Below are positions 1 through 32,400 of a DNA stretch of 64,000 nt, in pieces. The notes beneath the pieces were generated by a model. That model saw only the letters and a program-made list of their open reading frames with translations, did not search any database and was not told the DNA's origin. Source of the stretch: Berberis thunbergii (Eukaryota > Streptophyta > Magnoliopsida > Ranunculales > Berberidaceae); assembly GCA_003290165.1 (NCBI GenBank), contig QNQO01001154.1:1-64000 (forward strand), read 5' to 3'. Position numbers and translations under genes: made by a program. The first letter of the stretch is position 1; every line of letters starts with the position of its first letter.

Positions 1-145
1 AATTCTTACTCAGCAAGGAATCATTCATCAAGTTCAACATTTGCTTGGAGGCTCCAAACGATAATGCTAGTCAAGAACCTAGTACATTGTATAGGTCTAC
101 TCAGTGCTCAAAGTGGTTGAGAGGTCATCTTTATGAAGAAATTTG

Positions 146-860
146 CTTGACATATAATTTTTGGGTTTGATATGATAAAAGACCTTCATAATGTGATCAC
201 ACAATTTCAACAAACTTGAAAGTCGACAATTGCATGATTCATGAAAGTTATAAGAGTTGAAGGTAACCTCTTTTTTACAATTTTCTTATGTGACTATCAA
301 CAAAGTGCTTTGATTCAACAACATAAGATGCTCCTTGTAATTAAAATTTGGTTGGACGGTTAAGGTTGTGGTGGTTTAACCCCCACGTCTTGGGTTCTAT
401 ATCCACTAACGGCACGCTCACCTTTCAAAAATAAAAATTGAATTAGCCTTCGAGCATGGATTAAAATAAATAAAATATGAAAAACTATGCTTTACATGTT
501 GGGATAATGTTTGCTTGAGTAGTCTCACATCAAGTAACTGTAAGAATAAATTGAAATATAATTTTTGGGTTTGATACGATAAAAGACCTTTATAATGTGA
601 TCACACCATTTCAACAAACTTGACAGTCTTACAATTGCATGATTCATGAAAGTTATAATTAGTTGCCCATGGTAGCCTGGTTGGACGGTTAAGACTGCGG
701 TGGTTTAATCCCTACGTCTTGAGTTCTATATCCACTGATGGCATGCTCGCCTTTCAAAAAAAATTGAATTAGCCTTCGAGCATGGATTAAAATAAATAAA
801 ATATGGAAAACTATGCTTTACATGTTGGGATAGTGTTGGCTTAAATAGTTTCACATCAAG
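146..860. repeat. Direct tandem duplication of about 0.4 kb
   Basis: The stretch from about 146 to 555 is repeated from about 556 to 860 in the same order: the block with 'gggtttgatatgataaaaga', the 'gcatgattcatgaaagttat' block, a tRNA-like block, then 'ctatgctttacatgttggga' and 'ctcacatcaagtaa'. The first copy has roughly 80 extra bases between the second and third blocks. The tRNA-like block (about 348-437 and 664-758) has A-box-like TTGGTTGGACGG and B-box-like GGTTCTATATCC sequences and ends in an A-rich tail, which suggests an old SINE inside the duplicated unit. The second copy runs into the TRIM-like element that starts at 823. Confidence 0.7.
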
Positions 861-1779
861 TAATGAGGAGTTGTTACTAAGGGTGTGTTTGGTTGCATGG
901 AATCCTATGTCATGGGAATCCATGATGGGAACCCTACATTTTAGGCTAAATTGATATTTCATGTAACCAAACACTCCTTAAAGTTTATAAGGATATGGTC
1001 AACTCCCTAATAGCAACGAGACCTTTTGGAGAAAACTCCAGGCTTAGATGGAAGGCCTAATATGATGGTGTTTAAGTTGGAGACAGTATCGTTGCTATGT
1101 ATAGTGAACTCAAGTGTGCGAACACGTGGTATTAGAGCCGATGGTTAGGCGAGACTTGGCGATAAGGAAGTGCAATCGGCACATCGTTTAAGGATAGTAA
1201 GCACAAGGCAGCGAACCAGATCCAGGTTGAGTGCAGGTCCTCCGGGTGAGGAGGTGCAGTCGACACAATGTTCAAGGAGAGTAGGCGCATAACAGCGAGC
1301 CAAATCCAGGTGAAGCAGAGTCCTCGGGTGAACGATCCATAGTTAGACTCCAGACCTTTGCCAAGTGAGTATCCTACAAGTCCATGATGAGGTGGAGTTA
1401 GTATAGTGCTTGATTAGGTGGAGCCAAGAATGTCGGAAATAGTCGAACATGTACACCGATTACTACTTTTAGGATCGTGGTTGCGCAAGACACTCGAGGA
1501 GGTGTACTCGAGATGTTGCAGACTGAGCAGATGAATTGTAGGATGTGTGACAATCCGCGCCAAATGTAGAGATTGTTGGGATGGTGTTGGCTTGAATAAT
1601 CTCACATCAAGTAAGGAGTTGTCACTAAGATTTATGAATAATGATCCACTCTCTAATAGCAACGAGACCTTTTGGAGAAAACCCCACATCATCTAGGCTC
1701 AAATTGAAGGCCCAATATGGTGGTGTTTAAGTTGAGTACAATATCATTGCTATGTATAATCGACCAAGGTGCGCGCACA
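823..1779 (+). mobile_element. TRIM-like miniature LTR retrotransposon
   Basis: Two direct repeats start with TGTTGGGAT and end in CA: 823-1124 (302 bp, including a 98-bp MITE plus duplication) and 1574-1779 (206 bp). Both contain 'tctcacatcaag'-like, 'agcaacgagaccttttggag' and 'ggtggtgtttaagttg' blocks. Two bases after the first repeat, at 1127, lies TGGTATTAGAGCC, a near match to the initiator-tRNA primer-binding site of plant LTR elements. The roughly 450-bp interior has no recognisable coding sequence. I see no target-site duplication (TTACA on the left, TGCCT on the right), and the left flank is itself duplicated, so the outer limits are uncertain. A related truncated copy starts near 500 and a distant relative lies at 34077-34300. 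Confidence 0.6.
881..978. mobile_element. Tourist-like MITE (98 bp) with TAA duplication
   Basis: The left end GGGTGTGTTTGGT and the reverse complement of the right end, AGGAGTGTTTGGT, match at 11 of 13 positions, and the match continues into TTGCATG/TTACATG. TAA directly precedes the left end (878-880) and follows the right end (979-981), as expected for the PIF/Harbinger superfamily. The corresponding position in the second TRIM LTR (around 1625) has no such insert, so it is a clean insertion into the 5' LTR. Confidence 0.75.
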
Positions 1780-1784
1780 TGCCT

Positions 1785-4190
1785 AGCGCGCCAACATTAT
1801 AAAACTTAAAGCATGCAAGATGAGATAATCTTAAGCAACAGACTATGCAAGCATAAATAAATATAAAAAATAAAGTAAAGTAAAATAGCACGAACAATAC
1901 CAATCAACACACAGAGATAATGACGTTCACCTGTGTTGAAGTTTGATTGGCTCCAACCAATTTTCAGAATATAAAGGGCTTGCAAGCCACAAACTTGTAT
2001 TACTTGTTCAAAAAAGAACTACACTCTCAATCAATGTTCCACAACCTAGCAAGGTCTAACGTCACGTTCCATGAGACTTACTATCACGAATAAAAAATCT
2101 TGCTCCATGAGACTTATTTGTCTTCATATTTTGGTTTCTTGAGTTGACTTGGTCCATGGTTGATTTTGACTTTAATTTTTTATTTGATCTTTTTGAGATG
2201 ACGTCTTCAACTGAATATTCTTTATTCGTATTTAAATGATCTAATTTCCTCAATCACTAACACCCAATGTATGACATACATTTTTTTAATATCGCTCTAG
2301 TAAACATATATTGATTTTACAAACTTAACCAATAATTGATTTTGCACTAATTTACAAATAACATTTTTATCTACTCGTGATTTATTAAAAGAAAAGATCT
2401 CGAAGATAAATGTTCATAAAAGATGATATTTGTATTATTTTGGTTTTAGTGTACTATTACACACAAATTACTAATAGTTAATATCATTATATACTTTTAA
2501 ATATTGTAACTTGATCCTTAAATTCTCAGATGTTTTTCTATATCCGAACAATTTCATATTTACATTTTAATCAAATCTTGGATATCGGGAATATCCGAAA
2601 TAGTACATCAACTATTTCATTATTTGACTTGATAAACTTTGCATGTGAAAATGTCATATTTTTTCCCAGCAAACCGAAAGGGAAGATAGTGTTGCGAATG
2701 AAGTCTATACAATATTTGGATCAACACCATTGATACACCTTATATGATTGGATATCAACCTCATAATGATGATAGGAATGCTAGGCGACCAACAAATGCA
2801 TATAGGAAAACATCTGATGAACCAACCAACTCAACTTGGCTTGTTTTAGCTATTTTAACAGAGGGAGCATAATTACCAAAAAAAATAAAAAATCGGACAT
2901 CATTTTTTTCTCTCTCCAAATCTACAACTTGTTACACGTATGACATCATCGTTTCTCTTATTAGATGTAACATTACCAAAGTTCTAGTGTGCGAATAATG
3001 TTATCGATTGTCTTTTTTTTTGTGTTAATATTATTGAAGAACGAACAATATTTTATTTTCCCTTATATTTGAATTTTATAAGATGTTTTAATTAATTTCC
3101 ACTATTATTAATTTTTTTGGGGAAAGACAACAAAGATTTTATTGGATCACAGAACCATTACACTCCTTCGGCAATGTTCGAACCCTGGACTTGTAATACT
3201 CTTGAGGCTGCTTAACAAACTATATTTCTTAGATGCCTAAATGTACAACAAAGATAGAAAAGTATATAGGCAAAACAATTGCAAACCAATCAAGGAAACC
3301 CTACTCCTAATTGGAAGTGATTCTTAAACAACGAATGTTCTAAAAACATTATTTTTTTTTGCTTGTTTATTTTATTACGTTCACTTGCCTATTATTCCTC
3401 AAATCTCCTGGACGAGGACCCACCCTGATGGTGGACACCTGATTGTCAGCCAGGGGAGCTTAAGGTGATGAAGGGTTGGTTCCCTTCCTCTCAAGCCAAA
3501 TACTAGACGTAAACCTACTAATATTGAGGTAGAAGATGGTGAGTTAATTGACCGGCTCACTTCCCTTTTCCCTCAACCTAGTAGGTCGTCTCATGTGGAC
3601 ATTCAAAATTTCACTTATTTTATTCCGCAAAGAGAGTTTTCATGTTTCCCACAAAAAATCGAATTAGAAACTTTCAACATTCTGATTGATCTTGCTGAAC
3701 ACTCGTGAGCTATAAGGGCAGATCAATCCTCGTGTCAGGGCTCCGCCCGAACCCCAACTTTATAAAGAAAGATACTCATGAATCAATTATTTTTAGTTAA
3801 AATAGAGAATGGGTTGCTATGCAATAAAGTTTGGGTAATTTATTTTACTTGCAGTGTCTGTTTGGTTAGCTATTTTTTTTGGGAAATGAAATTCATTTTT
3901 TTTGTTATGCAAATTTTGGCTAATTGGTTATCTATTTATTGACAGAAAATAAATTCTTCATTAGACTATTTTCCCACTACCGATAGGAATCTGACTCCGA
4001 GGCCTCCTCCTCGAATTTGAAGTCAAATGAGCACTGAGAAAATAGTCTAATGAAAACCGATTTATGTAAGGTAAATGGATAAGCAAACAGCCTCAAGTGT
4101 TTTTTTCTTTTCTTTCAAATTTACATGTTTTTCTTATCGGGCTGCTTAAGACTGGATGGTTAAAAGTTGAAAACCAATCACCCAGTGGAA
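1785..4190. other. Upstream intergenic region, no gene recognised
   Basis: AT-rich sequence between the TRIM-like element and the DEG10 gene. I see no conserved coding frame on either strand; short open frames such as 2062-2253 and 2530-2733 show no family features. The block at 3410-3600 and the GC-richer block at 3700-3770 look like old dispersed repeats but lack recognisable ends. The DEG10 promoter should lie in the last few hundred bases. Confidence 0.4.
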
Positions 4191-4199
4191 ACCTAGTAA

Positions 4200-4222
4200 C
4201 CTCTCTCTCTCTCTCTCTCTGT
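4200..4222 (+). repeat. (CT)n microsatellite in the DEG10 leader
   Basis: An uninterrupted CT run of about ten units lies some 60 bases before the DEG10 ATG at 4283. CT tracts are common in plant 5' leaders and near transcription starts, so it probably marks the DEG10 5' UTR. The last gene of the window has a comparable GA run at about 58370-58388. Confidence 0.7.
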
Positions 4223-4282
4223 ACGAGACTCTTGCTCCACACTGAAACACGCACAATACAGTTGAGAGACGAGAAGAGAAGT

Positions 4283-23752
<19,470 letters not shown>

Positions 23753-24364
23753 GGAATTTTATTTTATTTTCATTGTTTTGTAACATTAGTCTTCCTTTTT
23801 TTCATATAGGAATTTTGTAATAGATATAATGTGGAGTCAGGTTCCAGTGGTATTTTGATTCCACATTTTCATTAGCGGCCTCAAGTTTCAACTAAAATTA
23901 AATTTCAAAATGATAAATTTTAGGGCATTAGACTAAATGCCAAATTGGGTTTTTACTACCAGACCCAGTTAAATTCTTTGTTTTGATTAAAAGGACCTTA
24001 TAAAACTAAAAAAAAAAAAAAAAAAAAAAAATTGTTTATTAAGTCGTTTGATCTTAGAGAAATTTACGGAATCACGTCTTAAACATGTTAAAATTTCAGT
24101 CTATTTCGACACGTGAGCCTCCGTTATACACTGATTTCTTGATTATATAGATAAATGAGTACAATATTGAGAATGTCGACGTATTACAAATTTGATCTTC
24201 AAGTCAGTGATGATGGCTTAATCCCCAAAGTTTAACTACTCTGCACCTTCCAAGAAAGATTGGGGATATATTTCACAAACAGACCTTGATTTGAGCCAAA
24301 ATCAAATTCAAACGTAAGGCTCTATCCCAGTTCTGCTCTCTCCTCCAAAGTTTCTATTTGCAGC

Positions 24365-25846
24365 TGTTTGGTACATCATAAAAGAATGCATTTTGTAAAT
24401 TGATGCAGATGCATTAGTTTGTAATGTATTACTTTACGAACACTTGGTAGCAACTAAAGAAAATCAATGCAAATCAAACAAATGGTTGGGGGCGGTGTTG
24501 ACGACGGTAGTAGTTATAATTGAGGCTTGGTCATGGTGGCGGTGATTGTGATTGCGAATGTAGACAATGATGGCGGTGGTGGCAGCGATGACTATGGTGG
24601 TTGTGGTGGTGGTACTAGTAAAGGTGGTGGTAGTTGTGGTGACTATGCTATGGTAGTTGTGGTGGTAATAGTGATAGTGACGGCGACGACGTTTATGTTG
24701 GTGGTGGTTGTGATGGTTTTGTTATGGTGGTTGCGATGACAATGACGACGGTTATGGTGGTTGCTATGTTATGGTGATTGTGGTGGTGATGTGCTATGAC
24801 GGCAGTTATGGTGGTAATACTAAGGTGATGTTGGTTGGGTGATTATGCTATGATAGTGGAAGTGGTGGAGGTGGCGACAACGGTGGTAGTGGCATGGTGG
24901 TGGTTGAGGTGTTTCTGAAGGAGTTTGGAGTATTCGAGGAGATGATGAGAGTTTTGCAAAGTAATGTGGGAGATTTTGTTTCTCAAAGTTTTGTAAAATT
25001 TTATAACTAAGGCTCCGCTTGATACATTGTAAAATGATGCATTTCACAAATTGATGCATATGCATTAGTTTGTAATGCATTACTTTACGAACACTTGGTA
25101 TTAATTAAAGAAAATCAATGCAAATCAGACAAGTGATTGTGGGTGGTGCTGATAATGGTCGTAGTTGTAATTGTGGCATGGTCATGGTAGCTATGATTAT
25201 GATTGTGATTGCGAATGTGGACAATGATGGTGGTGGTGGCGACAATGGCTGTTAAAATGGTGATGGTTGTGCCGCCGGTTGTAGTGGTGGTGGTGGCAAC
25301 GGTGATGGTTGTGGCGGTGGTAGTGGTGGAGGTGGCGGTGATTATGCTATGGTAGTGGTAGTGGTGGAGGTGGCTGCGGTGGTGATAATGCTATGATAGT
25401 GATAGTAGTGGTGGAGGCGGCGGCAGTGATAGTGGCGTGGTGGTGGTGGTTGTGATGTTTATGATATGGTGGTCGTGGTGACGATGGTAGTTGTGAAATG
25501 ATTTTTGCGGTGTTTATAAAGGAGTTGAAAGTACTCAAGGAGATGATGAGAGTTTTGCAAAGTAATGCAGGAGATTTTGTCCCGCAAAAATTTATAACTA
25601 GGAGATGCAAAGGTCTTGAATTCAAATTCCAATAACCATTTTCCGTAAAGCCAACCATGCACCAAATTTATGTAACCGCCGTACACTTTTGCATTATACA
25701 TTATTTTGCCGTGTACCAAACTGAGTTAGTCTTGAATTCAAATTCCAATAACTGTTTTTCGTAAAGTCAACCAAACACCCAATTTATGTAACTGTCGTAA
25801 ACTTATGCATCATGCATTTTTTACCGTGTAGCAAGCGGAACCTTAG
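24365..25846. mobile_element. Duplicated TIR-type element filled with GGT minisatellite
   Basis: Unit A (24365-25008) and unit B (25009-25846) share the same left block ('gatgcattagtttgtaatg', 'attactttacgaacacttgg', 'aaagaaaatcaatgcaaatc'), a GGT/GGTGAT-rich core, and the phrase 'gagatgatgagagttttgca'. Unit B starts AAGGCTCCGCTTGATACA; its right end (25843 back) reads AAGGTTCCGCTTGCTACA in reverse complement, so these are terminal inverted repeats. Near the right end a roughly 115-base block with 'cttgaattcaaattccaata' is also present twice (about 25616 and 25732). A fragment of the same family lies at 57965-58090. No transposase frame; superfamily uncertain because no clear target duplication is seen. 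Confidence 0.7.
24485..25495. repeat. GGT-rich minisatellite/low-complexity DNA (two blocks)
   Basis: From about 24485 to 24905 and 25135 to 25495 the plus strand is dominated by GGT, GGTGGT, GATGGT and GGCGGT. Open frames here (Val/Gly-rich on plus, His/Pro/Thr-rich on minus) are consequences of base composition. The two blocks correspond to the cores of the duplicated TIR element. Confidence 0.8.
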
Positions 25847-26429
25847 TAACATTAGGTTTTGCATTATGACATACTACTTCCTTTTTTGCCTTCCATAGCA
25901 CATCTTGCCTTGTGCAAGCATGGATCCTTGTCTTGCCATAGTGATTAAGATTTTTCATATATATTCAAAAATGCCGGGGAAACTAGCACTAGCGATCATG
26001 GTCCAAATCATAAGTAACAGTGATAAGGATCAAATATGAAGGAAAGGAAGATAGGACAAAGAAACATGATATGCTCAATAGATTTACAATGACCATTAGA
26101 AAAGGGGCATTCGTATGGTACTTTCATGTGGAGTCTATGATTGCTGTGTCAAACAATTGCTGTAAATTTGAAACTGCTAAAGTTCTACCAACTTGTACAT
26201 CCATTATGACTATGCCCCTCTCTGTCATTGAGTTGATTTTGTTTACAGTACAGGGTATCATTGAATACATGGTTACGAGATGATAAAGCATGCCTAACCC
26301 ACAGACTTATAGTTGGCAGGAGTAACTATATTTGAAACATCAACCCAACTGGTGTAAAAATGCACAGTAGACAATCAAGCTCAACTATAGTGGATGTCTG
26401 CATTAATATAGTCAGCCTGTAAAGGAATG

Positions 26430-29400
26430 CTAGGAGTTCATGAGCCTTTCCATGACCAACTCAACAACAGCAGAAGCATCAACAGTGACAGCCACCTTCA
26501 CGGTTGGTTTATTAGACCACTCAGTAACTTCAGCAAACCTGTTCCATAAGGTATTTCAGATGAGTCATTACAGAGTTGCGTAGATGATAAAAACGCTATA
26601 ATGAGATGCATCTTTAATTATGAATATTAAATATGCTAAGCGTTTTTTATTTATTTAAGTGAGCTGGGGTTTTTAGGATCCCCGAACTTTATATTAATAA
26701 AAAAGATGATGATAAAGTTTACAATCGCTCATACGTTCACTCGTTACATCATCTACAGAACAAAAAACTTGCTTCAAAGCTTCAACAAATAAAAACAATG
26801 ATGATAAAGTTCACAATCGCTCATACGTTCACTCGTTACATCATCTACAGAACACAAAACTTGCTTCAAAGCTTCAACAAATAACCTAATTAGTTCTAGA
26901 TTCACCGTCTCCAGGTTGGGGAGTAACCTTGCAAAGAACTAAATGGGAGGAAACGAACATGCTAAGCGTTGTTACCCAAAGGATAATTACTATTTTGGAT
27001 AATTATTTCATACATATAAAAACATTAATAAACATCATATACGTTGCATTTAAAACCATTAAGGTCCTAGCATTTTGAGGTGTATACTTCATTGCCTTTA
27101 AAGGTCATGTGCTACAAAAATGAGGTTATCTAGGAGGCACCAATATTTCAAAAAATCTAACATACCCGCATTAGATATCGAAAACAGTGCTGATACAGCT
27201 TTGGAAGTAGCAGGCAGACAATTAACGACCATATACAACCAGGAGATGGTCTTATGACTTGTGTGATTTTAAGTGTTATGACATGATGTGAATGTGTATG
27301 TTTATGAATTAATGATGCTTTTTAGTTTAAAAAAATAAATGATCAAAAGACTTTGGTGATTGTTATTATTTATTTTATTAGTGTAATATTACGAATATAT
27401 GGTTTATGATATTGATCATATTACTACACTTTTGGAATATTTTATGTTAATGTCGTATCCTATCCGCACCCGTATCCGTGCAACCCAGGGGTCATGATAA
27501 CATAGCACATGTCAAAACTATTATATGGTAATGGTGGTGGTGTTTCTTGAAATTGAAATGTGTTTGACACTGATCCCCAAAGCTCCAGTACCACTTTGTA
27601 ATTCAAAAACATAAATATTTAATATCTACACTTTGGCAGTGGTGAGAACCCAGGGTCAACATAATCACCATGCACAATGCACCAATCACCAAGCTAGGCA
27701 AAGAAACTTTCAAGACTACCATTTGACATAAATTCCCCAATCAATTTTTTACAGACAATGGAAAATAGACTGACCTTTTCTTATTGTTGAAGAAAATTGT
27801 CAGGCCCCTTGTTATGCCATTTGTCTGCACTCTTACCACACCCTCAGCATAAGTGATCAACGAAGGATTTATAGCCGCAAGAACAGTAGTAGGATCATGG
27901 AGGTATACTCCTACAATAGTCAAAAACACATTTTTCAGCATATAGAAGAAACGTAGCAACTGAGAAGTCCAATGCCATCCACCACACAGACCTTTAGTGT
28001 CATAAGCATCACGGTGATATGCAAAATAGAACTCTAAGATCTTGCACAAGTATTGTGCATATTTCCCGTTGGACTGTGCAAGCTTGTCTCGGTCAGCATC
28101 TTCAATGTACATGAAAGACAACTTTTTATCAGTTTTCAAGAAATCAAAATTTCTTCAAACGAATAAAAAAGGTTAGGATAACAGATGATTTAGTCATTCT
28201 GACTTTTCATCAAGTTATTTTTGAAAATTTGGATATAATTGTGAAACCTTTATTTGATCTTTATGGAAATATCAAGAGCCTACTGAAATTTACCTCTTCT
28301 TTTTTCTTGGTTGAAAATGAGAAGGGTTTTCGAGGACTCAAGATATAACTAAGCAATAAATTGCAGGGTAAAAGAAGATCATATCTCAAAATGGAGGAAA
28401 ATATGAAATAATAAGAAAGGATTAGCACAAGTCAAGATCAAATGACAGTTGTATGCTCTCATTGCTTACAGTTATTAACAGAAAATACCACTTTCAAAGT
28501 GTTGCTCGTTTTAGTTGCTAAATAAGGCACTAGCCATGAAAGATTTTTTATTGCTAATCAACACATGTCGAGCATTCTACAACAAACAGTTTTTCCATGT
28601 CCAAATAAACCAACTGGTGATTATGGGCGACAAATATGTTGGTTATATAAGAAATTTGGACATGATACACAAAATTTTCCATTGATCTCAGATAGGATGA
28701 TAGATAACTGTAGAATGCTGGGTTTAACTTTCCATGGATCTGTAATTACATTGTAAAGGATTAAAGAGTATGATATAAAATGTCAAAAAAAAAAAAAGAA
28801 TATAATAATAGGAGCCATTAACTCATCAAAAGGATTTCAACAATTGAGATGTACAGAATCAACTTTAACATCGAGTAAAATCGATCGTTAGCGAGTTATG
28901 GAATTAATACTGTCCTTGTAATCTGCATTTCCATGCACAAGGCATGTTAAACCAAAGGCCCACACAAGATGTGAAAGGGGTACCTGTTAAAATAACTTGG
29001 TGAGTTACATTTATTCCCAAAGCCAAAATATCAGCACCACTTGTGAACACTATATCAGCAGCTTCTGGGTCGCCATAGATCTAGTGAATCCAATCCATAC
29101 CACGGAAGACATAAAAACAATTACCCATATAAAAATGAAAAGTGTAAAAAAAAAATGTTAAACATACTAATGCAATTATATCAATGTCATAATTTATAAG
29201 AACATAAATTAGATTTTATGTTGTCCAGGGTACCAGGCGACAGAGGTTGGCCTAGCATCCTAGACATGCTTTTTTATGGTCTTCATAGGAATTTTTCACA
29301 AGTCTATATATGCATTATTTCACAAGTCAATTTTACATAAATTAAACTAAAAAACATGAGCTTAGAAGGATTCATGGTCCAATAACAAACATAAAAAGTC

Positions 29401-32400
29401 AAAAGGTAACAACAACCATACACATTCAAAGCAACCCAAAAGCAAAAAACATCCATAAACATAAAGTTGTGGGTTGCAATTGGTCAAAGAAGAGGGGTTG
29501 TGGCCTGTTGATCGACATTGGCGGCTGGTCTGAGAAGAGAAGGGTGGTCAATTGACAGTTGTGGGTTGTGGCTCCTTCAGAGTTGCAATCATAACTATGT
29601 CATGTTTTGGGGTTTAGGGGAACATTTTTTATTGTTTTAAGTTGGACAAGTCCATGGAACAGATTAGATTAACATAAATGAGATAGAGACGCTCATGGAA
29701 TTTATTGTGAAGATCATACAGAAAAATATAAACCGAAGTATAGTTAATTTCTGTTAATGTTTTTTCTGAGTAGCATAAATGATACTAAAAAACTAGTGTT
29801 TTCTACCACTATTGCTGCTAAGTTGTTACGAGCACCAAAAATCCTCAAATGTACTGTTGAAATTTAAGGCACCACAATGGCCACCACAACGTACATCAAA
29901 AATTTACTGAGCTATTGAAATTCAAAGGCTTTTCCATCTGCCTGCCATCCAATTTCCAAGCAGTAACTCCAGCCATGGTCAATGTGATCAACCCTGCAAG
30001 GTCCTCAGTTAGCCGACAGTTTCTCAGCACCAGCCTAAATTGTCTAGGAAGCACACCTGTGTACATATATATCTATCGTCAACTACTAGAGCCTTTTTTT
30101 AGGGACTAGAGGTATTTTCAAGCCTTACACGAGTTTTTTTTCCCTCATTTCCTCTATCACGTCCATTTGGAGTTTCTGACATGGAAGACCCATCGTTTGT
30201 CAATTGTTACAGTCCTTGGTGGTTTAGACCATGGATTCTGTCAAGATGATTGCACCCATGCCTAATGCAAGGACGTAAGGTGAGTTTCTTGTAGATCTTT
30301 TTGGATAGTTTTGTAAACCAAAGGCACTCCAGGGAGCTCACCTGCCCATTTTCCCTTTCCCTTTTCTAAACTATTTTTGGGATTGGCAAGCACTGGTGTG
30401 TTGGATGCTTTGACCAAGCATTGCACATGGATAAGCCAGGGATGAAAAGAACTGTTTTATTAAACAGCTTTCGTAGAATTGTGATGTAACCTAATCTCCA
30501 AATTAAAAAATAAATCATACGGGGTAACAAAAGTAAATAAACCTAAATAACCTCCATCAAAAACCAATTACAAGCAATAGCATATAGTCCCTATTTATAA
30601 CTATACCTAACCCTAGATTGTAAAGGAGCCCTAATCTCGAATTATTCTAATGGGCTTACTTAGGTCTGACCCAACAACTAAACTAAAAAATTAAAATAAA
30701 TTAAATCCTACTTTCAATCAAAATCTCTCACTTGGGATTTTAAAAAATGACACTAGTTGAGATCTAGGAAGCGTATAGCAACCTGAAACTAGTTCTCTCG
30801 GTGTCCATTTGAGTGGGGCAACTTCAATCCACTTGGTTAAGTAATCCATGGCACTGTATTTTCAGGCGCTAGTGGTAACGGACCGAGGATGTCATATCCC
30901 TCTACAATGAATGGTCACAGATCGAAGATAAAATGAAGTTCACCACATAGAGCCCATATAACAAGTGCATGCCATTGGCATTTTTTCTACTTCATGCGCT
31001 TTGCAATAGCCTATATATGTGGCCAGTAATATCCGGTGCTCGAGACTTGTGTACATGTGCCAAGGTCTTTCCAAGTGGTTTCCCCACTCTCCCTAATGTA
31101 ACTCAACCTGAGTTCGTTGACCTTCCTTTGTGACACATCTGAGGTAACCGCCACATGATCTTTTGGAGATGACTCCATCCTTTGCCACCAACTAAAAATT
31201 GATTATCTTTGTATGATGTGGGATCTGTCGCCGTGTCAATAGTCAAGAAGTTGAGGATCGGACCCATCCAACTCTAGAACTAATCATTTCTCTCCAAGGT
31301 GTTATTGAAAGTCATGGTTGAATGTTTAAAGGGTTATTACCCGGGTTGGTCTCTCCATAGCTATGTGACAATGACACTCTATCTATACAAAAAAAAAAAA
31401 AAACCATGTTGACACATACAGATACTTCAATCGGACACTCCATGCTTAGATCGTCAATGATTTCACATATCTTTGAAAAGTTTCAATTATTTACAAACAT
31501 TACAAGCATGGCGAGTTAGTAGTACAAGAGTAGCAATATCAACCTACAAGTGAATATGTGACTCATAATTCAAAACTTATTGTTGAAAATGTAAATAATA
31601 CTAAAATGTACAGGCGTGTCTCCAACATATCTCGTATTATTTTTCTGCCCAACAGTCATATCTGCTGCAAAAGCTTTTGATTCAATCTCTTGGTCATTTA
31701 TAGATACATGATGGGGCCTTTTGGATTTGGCACAAATGGAGACAACGGGTCATGACAATGTTGAGAAAATTCTCATTTCGGTCTGTGTTGGGAGAATCAA
31801 AAGATTTTCTAAAGTTTCTTGGCATTATGCAAGGGGATCTATCCCCCTTTCTTTTTTTACTCATGGGAGAGGCCTTAAGACAAATGGTTATGAAAACACC
31901 CACACTTAACTAGATTTTAAGTTCAAAGTTAGTGAGGAAGGTCTAACGTTCCCGACACTGCAACATGCAAACTACAATATATTATTCATGGCATGGTTTA
32001 AAAAACGCACTGACTCGCCTCAGTGCCTCACACCTCGTGACCGAAATGAGACTTACTGACCAAGGCTTATGCATTGTGACACCCTTCCCCTACTTCCCTA
32101 GGCCTGATGATTATGTTATATGTTATGTTTTTGTCATTTTTCTATGACTTGTGAGATTTGACTATGTTTAAGTTTTTTGAAACTTTAAGGATACTAATGA
32201 TGTCTTATGTGTTTTAGTTATGACTTAGGTTATGACTTTTATAGTAATCTAGTAGTGATGTATCATTAAGTTATCAATGAATATGTTGTTTGTTCTCCAT
32301 ATTTTTTTCATTAACATTTAATAAGATTTGATTAGACACGCTCAATACCTCATTCAGGTATTTCTTCTTTATGCATCATATTTATTTCATTGAATAGTTG

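Noticed and set aside
4097..4282. In-frame upstream extension of DEG10 beginning at ATG 4097
   Set aside because: It would put a hydrophobic, leader-unlike 62-residue stretch and the CT repeat into the protein; the 4283 ATG gives a normal mitochondrial presequence and family length.
24527..24739. Gly/Val-rich open frame
   Set aside because: Product of GGT-type low-complexity DNA inside a duplicated TIR element; no start context or conserved feature.
28565..28756. Possible zinc-knuckle gag remnant (ICWLYKKFGHDTQNFP) in URH2 intron 6
   Set aside because: Only one of the expected cysteines is in place and no flanking retroelement blocks are visible.
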